64,000 nucleotides of DNA from Chondrus crispus (lineage: Eukaryota > Rhodophyta > Florideophyceae > Gigartinales > Gigartinaceae): the NCBI RefSeq assembly GCF_000350225.1, contig NW_005178811.1, positions 62,001 through 126,000 on the forward strand, in the 5' to 3' direction. The position numbers and the translations under genes were made by a program. The notes beneath the pieces are model-generated. The model was not told the origin of the DNA. It made no database searches and saw nothing but the letters and a program-made list of their open reading frames with translations. Positions 53,089 to 63,297 of this stretch are shown here, in pieces (position 1 is the first letter of the stretch; each line of letters opens with the position of its first letter).

Positions 53089-53499
53089 AATGAATTGGGG
53101 CTGAAAGACGGGGGTGACAAGGAACGGAGTGGAGTTGAATGGGGATGGAAGGGGAAGGAATGTATACCCCAGAGGAAGGAATGTATACACGATCGAAGGA
53201 TGAATACATGGCGTATGTGCGGAGGCAGAGCGGGGGAGGGGTATGTGGGGCGGGAGGGCGGAGCGAGGGCGGGGGGATGAGAGGGGTAAGAGTTGTAGAT
53301 GAGCGTGTGTGGTGAAAAGGAGGCGCGGGGATGTGTGCGTGTATGTTCGGTGATACATTGAAGGAGAGCGTAACATGGAAGAGGGCACACAACTGAAATT
53401 TTGCTGTGTTGACCGTGTCGCGAAAGACGAGATCCTGATTTCCGCACGCTTCATAATTACAGCTCGATTATTTTATGTACTTCAAAAAAAGTGTCCACG

Positions 53500-53552
53500 A
53501 CCGCCCAAAACAAGGCTGTCCAAGGCCGTCCAAACTGTCTTAAGACAGAGCC
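53500..53552 (-). repeat. Right terminal inverted repeat of the Harbinger element
   Basis: On the minus strand it reads GGCTCTGTCTTAAGACAG and further bases matching the left repeat. It is followed by the TCA duplication. Confidence 0.88.
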
Positions 53553-53606
53553 TCAGCAATAACAGTTTTGAGGTTGGTCAAAAAGGCTTCTTTTTTAGGC
53601 ATTCAA

Positions 53607-54998
53607 CAAGTGGGCTCCGTGCGCGCTTCGCGCGCCGAGCCAAGAAAGCGCGGAGGAACACTTTTTGGGAAGGGTGGCAATGAAAAGATGTAAAGACAAT
53701 GGCGTTTCCTTAATTTGGTAACTACTGAAGGGCCTCGGGGTACACTATGTTTCGCGTTGTTTCATTGGACTCTCGATCGAGAGTCGAGTGAGGACAGTGA
53801 CGTTCCCTGGGTGAGTAGTCCTTGATGGTGCGACGTAGAGTTGACCGTGCGAGAAGCAATGATCTCGTAAGTCGAGACCAATGCGGCCACCGAAGGATTG
53901 GCCTTGCGCTTTGTTCGTTGTAAGGGGAAGCACATGCGAATGGGGAACTGCGTTCGGGTGAAGCCAGGGATGGGAAAGTTGTCGTCTCCTGGTCCGCAGG
54001 GCATTCGAGGAAGACACAGTCTGTTGCCTTCGTGTGACCCGGTGGTGACGCGTAGAAAGAGCAGGTTGTTGGTCATGTTCTCGATGACATATCGCGCGCC
54101 GTTGACGTGACCGGTAGCGGGATCGAGATTGCGCAGAAGCATGATGATGAAGCCTTTCTTGAGCTTGAGCTTGTGGTCTGGTAGAGCAGATCCGGCGGTC
54201 AAGGTGTTGAGCATTTCTGTGGGATAGATTAGCGCGTTGGTGTCTTCGTTCTCGACCTTGTCTGCGCTCAAATACGTTCGACACGGTCCCGGAATCATGT
54301 TGCCGATGACCTCGTTGACTTCCTCGAGCGGCCTGTTCTCTGTGGTGAGTATAACGGGCTTGGTGAGCCAGGCAGGGTCGGCGTGATTGTCTCGAATCCC
54401 TTGGAAGACATTGAGGCATAAATTGCGGATGGTATGCTCAAACGCAACGGACTGTGGTAGTGAGATCCATTCCGGGCGCTGTTCGCCGTTAAGTCTGTCT
54501 TCCCCGACGTTGAGGAGGAACTGTGGAAAGTTGAGAGCCTCCACATCTGCTGCAGGGTCCGCTCGGAGAGCAGCAAGGCGCATGTTCTCGGTAAGGCGCA
54601 GGAATCGGCACTCTCGATACAGCGGGGAAGCCTTCACGGATGCGCTCACGATTTGACCTCGGGACCCACCCGGAACGACGGGAAGGATTTGTCTAAAGTC
54701 TCCAGCGAGCACGAGGCTTGACGACGCGCTTCCCTCTGAGATTCGGTTTGTTGCCCCGTCCGGATTCTCGCACGGGCTCGACGTGCCTCACGACGTGCTT
54801 GAGCGTCAGATTCAGACTCTTGCGCTCTTCTTTCCCTTTCACGCGCGTTTTTTTGCTGCCGTCTTGCTTCTGCCACGTCTTCGCTCGCTGTTCCCGCCAT
54901 TTATGTTCTGCTCGGCGCGCTAGTGTTATCCCTGCAAGTGCAGCTAGGGTTGACGCAAGTGCGAGGGGTCCATTGTAGATCGCTATGAGTCGTAGCAA
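53607..54998 (-). mobile_element. Helitron remnant, internally deleted
   Basis: The minus strand carries the last part of a Helitron Pif1-like helicase and, just upstream, the Arg/Gln-rich RRxAxRxARR-type leader typical of the N-terminus of Helitron proteins (54900-54715). These two parts normally lie more than a thousand residues apart, so the Rep (HUH) domain and most of the helicase are deleted. Beyond the helicase stop, a strong hairpin (GCGCGC, TTC, GCGCGC at 53621-53635) resembles the 3' terminal hairpin of Helitrons, though no clean CTRR end follows at the usual distance. Element limits are approximate. Confidence 0.68.
53745..54716 (-). pseudogene. Helitron helicase C-terminal fragment
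   Basis: Motifs of the Pif1-like helicase in order are LAGDFRQILPVVPGGSRGQI, RLTENMRLAALR, LKKGFIIMLLRNLDPATGHV with NGARYVIENM, and then, in a different frame, LPLTTNKAQGQSFGG and HGQLYVAPSRTTHPGNVTVL. The frame changes near 53900, inside FPLQRTKRKANPSVAALV versus LPLTTNKAQGQS, which marks one indel. Walker A and the upstream helicase motifs are missing. It is a dead fragment. Confidence 0.8.
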
Positions 54999-56364
54999 GC
55001 AGTCCTCAAAGGTCTAAACGCAACGTCAGCCAGCTAGATCGTCCGCAAGAGCACTTGGCAAAGGAGTAACAATATAGGGCCTTTACTGTCTTGTACTATC
55101 CCGTGATTCAAAAGAACCAAAAACGAAATAGAGATAGAAATAGACTAATGGTCCTACTATACACAGGGTACAGTATTAATACTCAGAGTACAACCACCTT
55201 GTCTATTTCTACTCCCAGGGAGCCCGGTATTAGAAAGAACCTCTTGCAAGGCTCTTCCCGCCGGGGTCGCTAAGTACGCGCGCTCCCTTTTCCCTCAGTG
55301 CGGTGGTTAGGTTTCCCAAGCCCTAACGGCACCTACACTGGGTCTTCTTGCAGCCTCTATAGTTTGACGGAGGCTGCGTTTTATCTTCGTTGTCGACGCT
55401 GAAAACAACGTCAGTCCGACGTCCGCAGATTGCTCTGCAGAGGCCGTTGTTCCGAGCCCGATACTACAACACCAAGAAATGGTGCGCTATCGGATTAGGC
55501 TTCCTGCACAGTCGCAGACTACCACGCTTTACTAAAAGCAAAGCGCAATAGAACCTAGAGACTATCCGGATGCCGTCAAGCAATCCGGTAAACTTTTCGC
55601 GGGGAATGCCGTATTCAACCCACTATTAAGCCGGCATAGAATCACGATCGCTGCCTCGCCCAGACTCTGGTCACCACGCTACCAGGGAGCCGTCAAGTGG
55701 TGAAAAATTGCTGAAGGTTGTTGAACTCAAAAGCCGGTACTGTGCTGCCGACGTGCCGCTATGTAAAAAACGTTTCTATTCGTGCGCACTTTCGCCTCAC
55801 CGCCACTTGTCACCAGGGGCGCCGCCACGTGTCGTCTCTTGTCACCGGCACGCTACTGTAGTGCCGCATTGGTGTAACAGTTCGAAATTCAAAATAAAAT
55901 TAATTTTACCGCCACGTGTCGCCACTTGTCACGCCACGTGTCCCCCGTGGCGGCCTGGCTGCAGGCCAGGCCGCCCCGCACGTGGCCGCCACTTGTCACC
56001 GCGGCGCCGCCCCCGTGCGCCAATGGCAACGCGGGAGCGCAAGGACATACAGACAGGCACACAGACACGGATTTTAGTAGTTGTGGAAAAATGATTGGAA
56101 AAGACGTGCAGATCTTACCAAACTCCATACTTCTGCACGCAGAAATGAAGTTATTTGAATTGCAAAAGCCCGCCAAAAAGCTGGCCTCATACAGGATGAG
56201 GTCTTTTGTCACCTAGACACTAGAGGGGGATGCCGCATGGTTAAGAGCAAACCTGTTTCGGTCTTGGCTCAAGCCCCAGAAATAAAGGGGGTGCTGGTCA
56301 GTGTATCTGATGCGCTCTCCATGCCCCTTGCCAGAGCTCGTGCCACGTAATAAACTAAGTTTAG
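54999..56364. other. Unassigned repeat-rich region
   Basis: No gene is recognised. Between 55790 and 56010 the words CCACGTGTC and CCACTTGTC occur about seven times, and a hairpin GGCGGCCTGGC / GCCAGGCCGCC lies at 55949-55975. A polypurine-free, AT-rich stretch (55880-55910) separates two such clusters. The region may be a non-autonomous element or leftover flank of neighbouring repeats. Confidence 0.4.
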
Positions 56365-56548
56365 TTCGCGTCTCTGTACACGCTAGCGTGTATAGGGGTG
56401 AAACTCCCCGGAGAATAGCGAGTGGCTGTAATTACTATCAGCCAACCGAGCGTACCTCACCTCGCAGTCTCCCTGCTCCGTGGTACTTATGGCGCCATCG
56501 TGAGCCTCTTGCCAGCCCCCCTCTTCTGGCCATGTCTATTTCTCTTGC
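56365..56548 (+). repeat. Upstream direct repeat of the DIRS-like element
   Basis: It begins TTCGCGTCTCTG and includes the perfect 16-base palindrome TACACGCTAGCGTGTA (56377-56392), followed by GGGG...CCCC. Such a palindrome could be the recombination site of the tyrosine recombinase. Confidence 0.88.
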
Positions 56549-59500
56549 TTGAGAAATTCCCCTCAGCCTAGGCGGTGACATATTCTAGTAAGTACAAACA
56601 GAGTACTTTGGAGCTATGAGCGTACAACCCGAACAACCCGCCGACATCGGCGCGCCGGTGCCCCCGGCCCCCACGCTTCCGGCTGTCGCAGCTGTGGCGC
56701 GCCCTGCGCTAGATGTGCGAGCGGCGTGGGAGAGTGCCGTGCCCGCGCGTCGGGATTATGGGGATGTTGTCGCGGAGCTCAGCTCCCTCAAGTTGGTTGG
56801 AGAAGGAAGTGTGTTTGAGCGTGGCCCCCATGTACCCGTCACTCACATGGGTTACTTCAAGCCTGCTGCGGACGCTTTCGTCTCCGAGTTGCGGTACAGG
56901 GACCGACGCTCGGCCAAGGAATGGGAATACGTAAACGCTGCTGGCGTTTGGACCGAAATGGGACTCTCCGCTCTCAGAATTGCTAAGAATCAGAGCGAGG
57001 ACGTTCCAAGCATGGCAAGGAAACTGGCCTTGGCTGAAAAGTCTATCCGTGCCGCCCTCGAGGTACTGTCTATGCACGCGCAGTATTTCAGGGACGTCAC
57101 CGACCAAGGAGTCGAGGCAGCTCGCCAGATGGCATTCCTCGTGGAACAGGGGCACGACGCTGTGTTCTCAGATTCGTACAAGTCTGCCCGCGAGGCCCTC
57201 ACTTCTAAGTTGGAGATTCAGGCTGCAAAGATGATTGCCAAAACCAGGTTAGAGAAAACTACTGGCATGAAGAACGTTGGACCCTCCGCCGGGGACGAGT
57301 CCAGCCCGGAGTAATGTGCCTAAAAAGAGATGGAAACGCTACAAAGGGTAAGGAGGGAGCACCTTTGTGGCGGGGGACGGCTCTTAGGGCGGACGTTTGG
57401 CGTTCGGAGTTAGGAGTCAACGAGTACATCGCCCGTCAGATCCGGTACGGTGTATTGGACATGCCGACGGTGCCCTTCGAGGACGGTACTGTACTCAGCG
57501 AGCTCCCTCAGACGGCGGAGGACAGGCAGTTTGCCACGGAGAACCTGGCAAGGGGTTGCAGGGAGGGGGTGTACGAGGAGGTAGGGTTTGAGGAGGCCGA
57601 GGCCCTTGCAAGAGGGGGCAGGATGATCTCGTCAGCCTTCACGGTCTGGCAAGGCGAGGGCGAGGACCGCAAAGGAAGATTTGTAATTAATTTCAAGCGG
57701 CAGAGCAAGCACTGGCCGAAGGGGTCAGTCAAGATGGAGACCTTACAGTCCTTCGCGTGTCAACTGCAGGAGGGAGATGTGCTGATGTCCTGGGACATCA
57801 AAAGGGGGTACCGCCACTTTTATCTCCATCCACGCATGAGAGACTTTTTCCTCTTCCGATACAACGGTCGGTACTACGCGCTACCGTTCGGCTGGGGGCG
57901 CTCTGTTCTGTGGTTCACCAAGCTGCTCCGTCCTTTGGTGAAGCACTTGCGGGAGCGCGTCGGGTACCGCATCCTGCTGTACATTGACGACTTCGCGTGT
58001 GGGCCGTCGCCGCTGGGGAGGATATCGACAAGACAGGACTGCGCGCGCGCCGGGAGGAGACTGTCAAGGCTGTTCGCAAGGTTGGGGCTCGTCAGACACC
58101 CGGGGAAGGGATGCTGGGAAGGGACGACTACGCTGGAGCATTTGGGTTGTGTGGTGGATACTGTCGCGATGAGGGTGTTCGCATCCGACAGCAAGGTAGC
58201 CCGCCTTCGCCTGCTAGCCAAGCAGCTCCTCTTGTCCGCGCAAAGGAACTGCCGGTGGGTATCGTTGAAGAAGCTGCGGCATTTTTGCGGAGTGGCTGTG
58301 TCGATGACACTGGCCATTCCGCTTTCGCGGTTCTACACAAGGAGCCTCTACTTCGACATGGCACTGTCCGGGCTCCTGGTGGAGCGCGAGGAGCGAGGGC
58401 AAAGTCGGCCGGCTGCGTCGCGGGCCGAGCTTGCGAGGCCCAGACGCTGGCAGGCAGACTGCCACGGCGCATATGCACCGTGTGGCCCGTGTGCACCGTG
58501 TGGCCCGTGTGCACCGTGTGCTCCGTGTGCCCCGTGGTCGCCGTGGACATGGGGACGCAACAAGGTTCCACGACCAGCGTCAAAAGGTGCGTCTTTGCCG
58601 ACAATCGCTTCGCGACTTGCGCCACTGGCGTCCGCTGACACGGGGAGAAGGACGGGAATTGGTCAGGCTGGCGCCCGACCTCACGTTGCACTCCGATGCT
58701 GCCGACGTGGGGTACGGAGGGACACTGGGATCGCAAGTGCTGGCGGGCTCGCGGGGTTTGTGGGAGGGTCAAGGCTTTTGGACGGCAGCCGATCGCGCGC
58801 ACTCGATCACTTTGAGGGAACTTCGGGCGGTTCGTCTGCTATTACAGAGGCACTTTGCCGCGTACGTCGGCCGACCGGACGTTCAGCGCCTCTTGCTGCA
58901 CGAGGACAACCAGGCAGTCTGCTTCATTTTGAACGCCATGGTGTCCGCTTCCAAGCCAATGATGGCGGAGCTACGCCGGCTTCAAGTTATGCTGCAAACC
59001 GTGGGGGTGCGGATCGAAGCCCGGTGGTTGCCGTCCGCGGTCAACCGGTTCGCCGACGCTCTCTCCCGGACCTGGGATTCTGGCGACGTGCAGGCGACGG
59101 ACCAGCTGCTGCAGTCGATCCAGGACGAGTACCAGGTGGACTCGGTGGTGTTCGCTCATCGCCCCCTGGGAGAAACGGCAGTCGCGCGACGGAAATACCT
59201 GGCGACGCAGATGCTGGAGGACTGGGGAGACGGGAGGGCGCGCCTGTGGAATCGTCCCTTCGACATGCTCGATCTGGTCATTGGCAAGGTTTTAGCGGAT
59301 GGTGGGAAGGGCGTCTTGGTGGCTCCCCACTGGCCAGCGCAAGCCTGGCATCCGCAGTTGGTGCGTCACGCCACTACGGCCAAGGTACTCCATCCACAAG
59401 GCGCCGACTTTTCTCTACTGCGGAGTTCGAAAAATCTCAACACCGACTGGTCCGTCGTTCTCGCAACAATGGCGTGAGGGTGGTGTGGCAGGAGGGGATA

Positions 59501-60528
59501 CGGGATGCAGTATTGAGCCGGTGTGGGGATGATGGTGCAACGGGAAGCGCCCAGACCGCAGAAGACTTGCTTTCCAACTACGGATGGAGTGACGGGACTT
59601 GGGCCAACCGCTCCAGCCAGATCAAGAAATGGTTTACCTTCTGCGACGAAGATGGACGACCGCGGCTTGGGGCGAAGGAGGGGGATGTTCTAGCATATAT
59701 AGGCTACTTGCATCTCAAAGGCAGGGTCGGTCCGACGTCAGTGGCGCAGTACGTTACGGCCGTATCTCGATACCACGAGCTCCTCAACTTCGATTCCCCA
59801 ACTCATACTCCCATGGTATCGGCTCTTGTCCGCGCATATGCAAACAAGGATGATCTTCAAGGCGTCGTTCATATGGCCCGGGTTGGGCTCCCGGCAGCCC
59901 TCATGAGGCAGATTGTGGAATGTGGGCTGTCTGCCGAGGACGTCGACACGGTGGGCTATTGTGCTATAGTGGTGTTTGCATTTGTCTTTCAGTGCCGGTC
60001 AGTGTCGGTCGCCTATCTGAAAGACAGCGACATCACCATAAAGGCGGAGGGAGTGAGTGCCGTGATCACTCACCGGAAAGGCAAATCTCTGTCCCGACCA
60101 TTACGCCTTTCACTTCCAACCAACCCCGTATGGACCTCTACTGCTTCGCCAAACGCATTGCTTTCGAAATGGCGCTCCTTGCGTCCCGCCAATCTTGGTT
60201 TCTTCAATCTCAGACGTGGAGAAAAGGTCGGCACTGCCGATCTCGGCATTGCGGTTGAGACTGCCGTTGCCCTCGTCAACGGCGCTCCGCCGCCTGGCTG
60301 CTACTTTGCATCGCACAGCGCTCGTATCGGTGGCTTCAACGAGCTGCTCGTCCTCCAGTTCAGCCGCGAATGGATTATGACCCGTCTGGATCGGGCATCG
60401 CAGAACCAGTTTTTTGTTTACTTCAATAGCCGTATTATTGTCACCGCCGCTTCGGAGTGGTTCTTTGCGCACATGCTACCGCATGTCTAGCGCTCTCCGT
60501 GCATCCGCTACCGCTTTTATTTGCCCCC

Positions 60529-60712
60529 TTCGCGTCTCTGTACACGCTAGCGTGTATAGGGGTGAAACTCCCCGGAGAATAGCGAGTGGCTGTAATTACT
60601 ATCAGCCAACCGAGCGTACCTCACCTCGCAGTCTCGCTGCTCCGTGGTACTTATGGCGCCATCGTGAGCCTCTTGCCAGCCCCCCTCTCCTGGCCATGTC
60701 TATTTCTCTTGC
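60529..60712 (+). repeat. Downstream direct repeat of the DIRS-like element
   Basis: It matches 56365-56548 except for about two bases and begins 39 bp after the recombinase stop. The palindrome is at 60541-60556. Confidence 0.88.
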
Positions 60713-61953
60713 CCGCCCAGCCCCGGCTGCGCCGCCCTCTTGGTAGTTTCCTTTCTCATCATGTCTTTTTCTCTTTATGTTTTTTTTATGTTTTCTTTAT
60801 GTTTTCTTTATGTTTTCCAGTTCGGTTTAATGGTTTGCGTAGCCTTTGTGTGTCCCCTCTTAACCGATGTCTCGTGACCGACTAGAACCAATAAACTACG
60901 AATATCTTCAAACCCAATTGCTAACAGCATCATGATGACAAGGGCATCACAGAGTACGGCGGAGAAAACTGCAAAACGTTCTCAGTCCATAGCGAAAGCA
61001 CGCAGCTACTCCTTGTATTTGTAAATGAGTTAGTATTTTTGCCGTCACAAGTAAGTGCGAACCCTGTCTACACCGAGAATTGTGGTCAGAATGACGATAC
61101 TGCACTTATTGCTCTCCTCTTCCTCATGTTAAAACCGTGTATCTCCTTTTGCAGTGGAAGTTTCTTATCCGATTTTTCTATTTCAGTCCCAAAACTGAAG
61201 TCTTTTTACCGTTACGGTTCATGTGTTCTCTCGCTGCCTGCTTCATATTATTGGCTATGTGGTCAGTTCTTACTGATACTGTACTTCCTTCTCTAAAAGT
61301 AGGGATTGGCAAGCTGGTCCCCATAGACACAGAATATTTCGTCCAGAATACTGTATTTTGTTCTGCTCGGCATGCCATCCGAACCCAAAACCTTTGCTTA
61401 CTTCTGTAGCTTGTTTTTCTCTCGATTGTGTTCCTAAAAACCCATTCATTTCTTCATCGCAATGGAAAACATGTAGTATACCGTGTGCGCAACTAAGACC
61501 TCTCACAATTTTGGTGAGTAGCTTTCTGTGGACTTAAAGCTTCATCAAATCGTCCTCTCGTCATACTGAATTCTGCCATTTTGTTTCTTAACAGAAAATC
61601 TTGCTTGTCCCTGTCGGCTTCGTATCATCGATGCTGGGAAGGTAAGCTTCTAACGGGAAGGCACATGGGCAGGGCTTGGTTCTCTTTGTACAGCAGTGAA
61701 AAAGCAACACTCCTTCAATGATTGCTCAGCAATGAGGTTTCTGTAACGCAAAGAATCTGCCTGCATGCTCGTTTGTTTGGGTAGTGGACATCAAGCGTTT
61801 TGGAGAATAATTGCATATGTACAAGCGAAATCATTCGCTCTGATTCCTTGATGATTCGATGAACAATTATCGTGGGCGCTCAAACAATCAAGTTCGATAG
61901 AGCGTATGAGGGATAGGTGTCACAGTGAAATTCAGACCGAGTGCGTTCCGGGC
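60713..61953. other. Intergenic region with T-rich tandem repeat
   Basis: Near 60764-60822 a TTTCTTTATG-type word is repeated several times, a simple T-rich array just past the DIRS-like element. The remaining 1.1 kb downstream of PAF1 is AT-rich with no recognisable gene. Confidence 0.5.
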
Positions 61954-63297
61954 CTATCGCACACTTTTCGGTTCTTTTTCGTTACCTGTCCGTCCAGCAA
62001 TCAAATCGCGTTGGAAATCTTCATCCGGTTGCATCTGATTATCTCTCTTCAGTTTTAGGCCTGGCTTTCCAAACTTTTCTATCGTTCCGGGTCGTTTGGA
62101 CAGTTTCCAGGTCGCGTCAATCCTGGAAAACAGCACCACTCCTACTTTTGGGTTGTCCGCTTTCGTGTACTCTACTGCCGCAAAACAAGACCTGGCGAGT
62201 GTATTCCTGCTTTTATACCCATTCCCAATTTTTGTCTCTCGAACTGCGTATTCCGCAATCCAATCATATGTCTCTTCATCATCATAGCGAATCTTCTTCG
62301 GATCGCGGTCTGCGTTTGGACCATCTTCTTCTCGCAGGTGCTTTCGTCTCGCGATAGTGTGTCCACTTGGAGTGTAGCATGCGATTATCTGCCGATCATT
62401 GAGATCTGACTTTCCCACAGGGATGACCGTGAAGGTGCGCTCAGACTCGTCCGTTGCTTCACTTTCTTCCCGCTGACGTTCCAGATGTGTGAGGTTGTCA
62501 TCTTTATCGAACTCAATCGCCACAAACGCTTGGCCTAGAGTATCAAAATCTGGCAAAACAGGTGCAACATGAACAGGTTTGAGGTGTGCCTTTCTTCGGT
62601 CGGGGTGCCTCGGTCGCTGTCGAGCCGCTTCAAACGAATGCAGCATAGCACGTCTGCGACGTTCGCGAAGTTTGGGATCATGCTTCATATCATTCGCTAG
62701 TTTTGCCGCCTTGTCTTCGTCATCTTTCGCAGAAAGCATATGACGTGTGACGCTCGACGACCCTTGGTACTCATCGTAGCTCATAGCTCGCAGGAATGGG
62801 TTTGTGGTGGTGGGCTTCTGCTGTGGTGGACGTACACCGATCTTTTGTGATCCTCGCCTTATTGAGTCGGGGCCTGTCCTCGAACTAGTGTAACCGGGTC
62901 TTCCAGCCATGACAGAAAACAAAAGGGCATTATCGTCCATGGAGAGCTCATTTGATTTTCTGTAAAGAGCGTTTTCCACAAGGTTTGGGCGTAGCCCGTA
63001 CTTTGGATCTGCGGGTATGGCGGGAGGTCGAAAGTCTTTTTCAAGATCAGAGTACACGGGGCGTGAATACGAAGCAGTGGAGAGGCGACCTAATAACATT
63101 TTTGGGTCCATAGGCGGGTCCGGCAAATCAAAGCGGAAACGTGGGCGCACATTGAAGCGAATAGGAGGTTTAGGGACTGGTCGAATTCTCTTTGCTCTTG
63201 ATAGTACGGAGGAAGAAGGCTGGGAGTCTCTAACTGGCGCGCGTTGCGGCTTTTGCGGTACAGACGATCGCAGGATCTGATCGTATGGGTTCGACAT
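61954..63297 (-). CDS. PAF1: PAF1: subunit of the RNA polymerase II PAF complex
   Basis: A 447-residue single-exon protein. After a short basic N-terminus (MSNPYDQILRSSVPQ) comes the conserved PAF1 core: RPRFRFDLPDPPMDPKMLLG near residues 51-70, then DLEKDFRPPAIPADPKYGLR, LVENALYRKSNELS, and a long mixed-charge region ending in a Lys/Arg-rich tail. PAF1 with CTR9, LEO1, CDC73 and RTF1 forms the PAF complex, which travels with elongating polymerase II and promotes H2B ubiquitination and H3K4/K36 methylation. The length agrees with yeast Paf1 (about 445). The ATG at 63295-63297 is the first in frame. Transcription is toward the DIRS-like element; no partner gene is adjacent. Confidence 0.9.
   Translation of the reverse strand: MSNPYDQILRSSVPQKPQRAPVRDSQPSSSVLSRAKRIRPVPKPPIRFNVRPRFRFDLPDPPMDPKMLLGRLSTASYSRPVYSDLEKDFRPPAIPADPKYGLRPNLVENALYRKSNELSMDDNALLFSVMAGRPGYTSSRTGPDSIRRGSQKIGVRPPQQKPTTTNPFLRAMSYDEYQGSSSVTRHMLSAKDDEDKAAKLANDMKHDPKLRERRRRAMLHSFEAARQRPRHPDRRKAHLKPVHVAPVLPDFDTLGQAFVAIEFDKDDNLTHLERQREESEATDESERTFTVIPVGKSDLNDRQIIACYTPSGHTIARRKHLREEDGPNADRDPKKIRYDDEETYDWIAEYAVRETKIGNGYKSRNTLARSCFAAVEYTKADNPKVGVVLFSRIDATWKLSKRPGTIEKFGKPGLKLKRDNQMQPDEDFQRDLIAGRTGNEKEPKSVR

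Larger units (their letters stand above)
46402..53552. mobile_element. PIF/Harbinger DNA transposon, 7.15 kb, with host-gene fragment
   Basis: Terminal inverted repeats of about 54 bp start with GGCTCTGTCTTAAGACAG (46402-46455, and 53500-53552 on the other strand), flanked by the 3-bp duplication TCA (46399-46401 and 53553-53555). Three-base duplications are the hallmark of PIF/Harbinger. The interior has a plus-strand set of frames for a Myb/SANT-like accessory protein and a minus-strand DDE_Tnp_4 transposase, the usual two-gene layout. It also has a broken SIP5-like RING gene between the transposase and the right end. The transposase is disrupted, so the copy is probably not autonomous. The two ends differ at several positions in the inner half of the repeats. 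Confidence 0.87.
56365..60712 (+). mobile_element. DIRS-order tyrosine-recombinase retroelement
   Basis: It is bounded by a 184-bp direct repeat (56365-56548 and 60529-60712, about two differences by eye). Parts are a gag-like frame (56616-57314, 232 residues), reverse transcriptase (about 57500-58030, with LMSWDIKRGYRHFYLHP and LLYIDDFACG), RNase H (about 58660-59080, with LTLHSDAADVGYGG and LLLHEDNQAVCF), and a tyrosine recombinase (about 59560-60487, with HSARIGGFNELLVLQF). The presence of a tyrosine recombinase instead of a DDE integrase and split direct repeats rather than LTRs fits the Ngaro/PAT side of the DIRS order. It looks young and nearly whole, with about two breaks. Confidence 0.85.

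Noticed and set aside
53095-53392. Extension of the RING-like remnant up to 53392
   Set aside because: The purine-rich strand gives Pro/Ser-rich chance frames; the MGN start at 53088 is the better limit.
60764-60822. CRISPR-like array of TTTCTTTATG units
   Set aside because: Short T-rich tandem repeat without unique spacers, in a eukaryotic genome.
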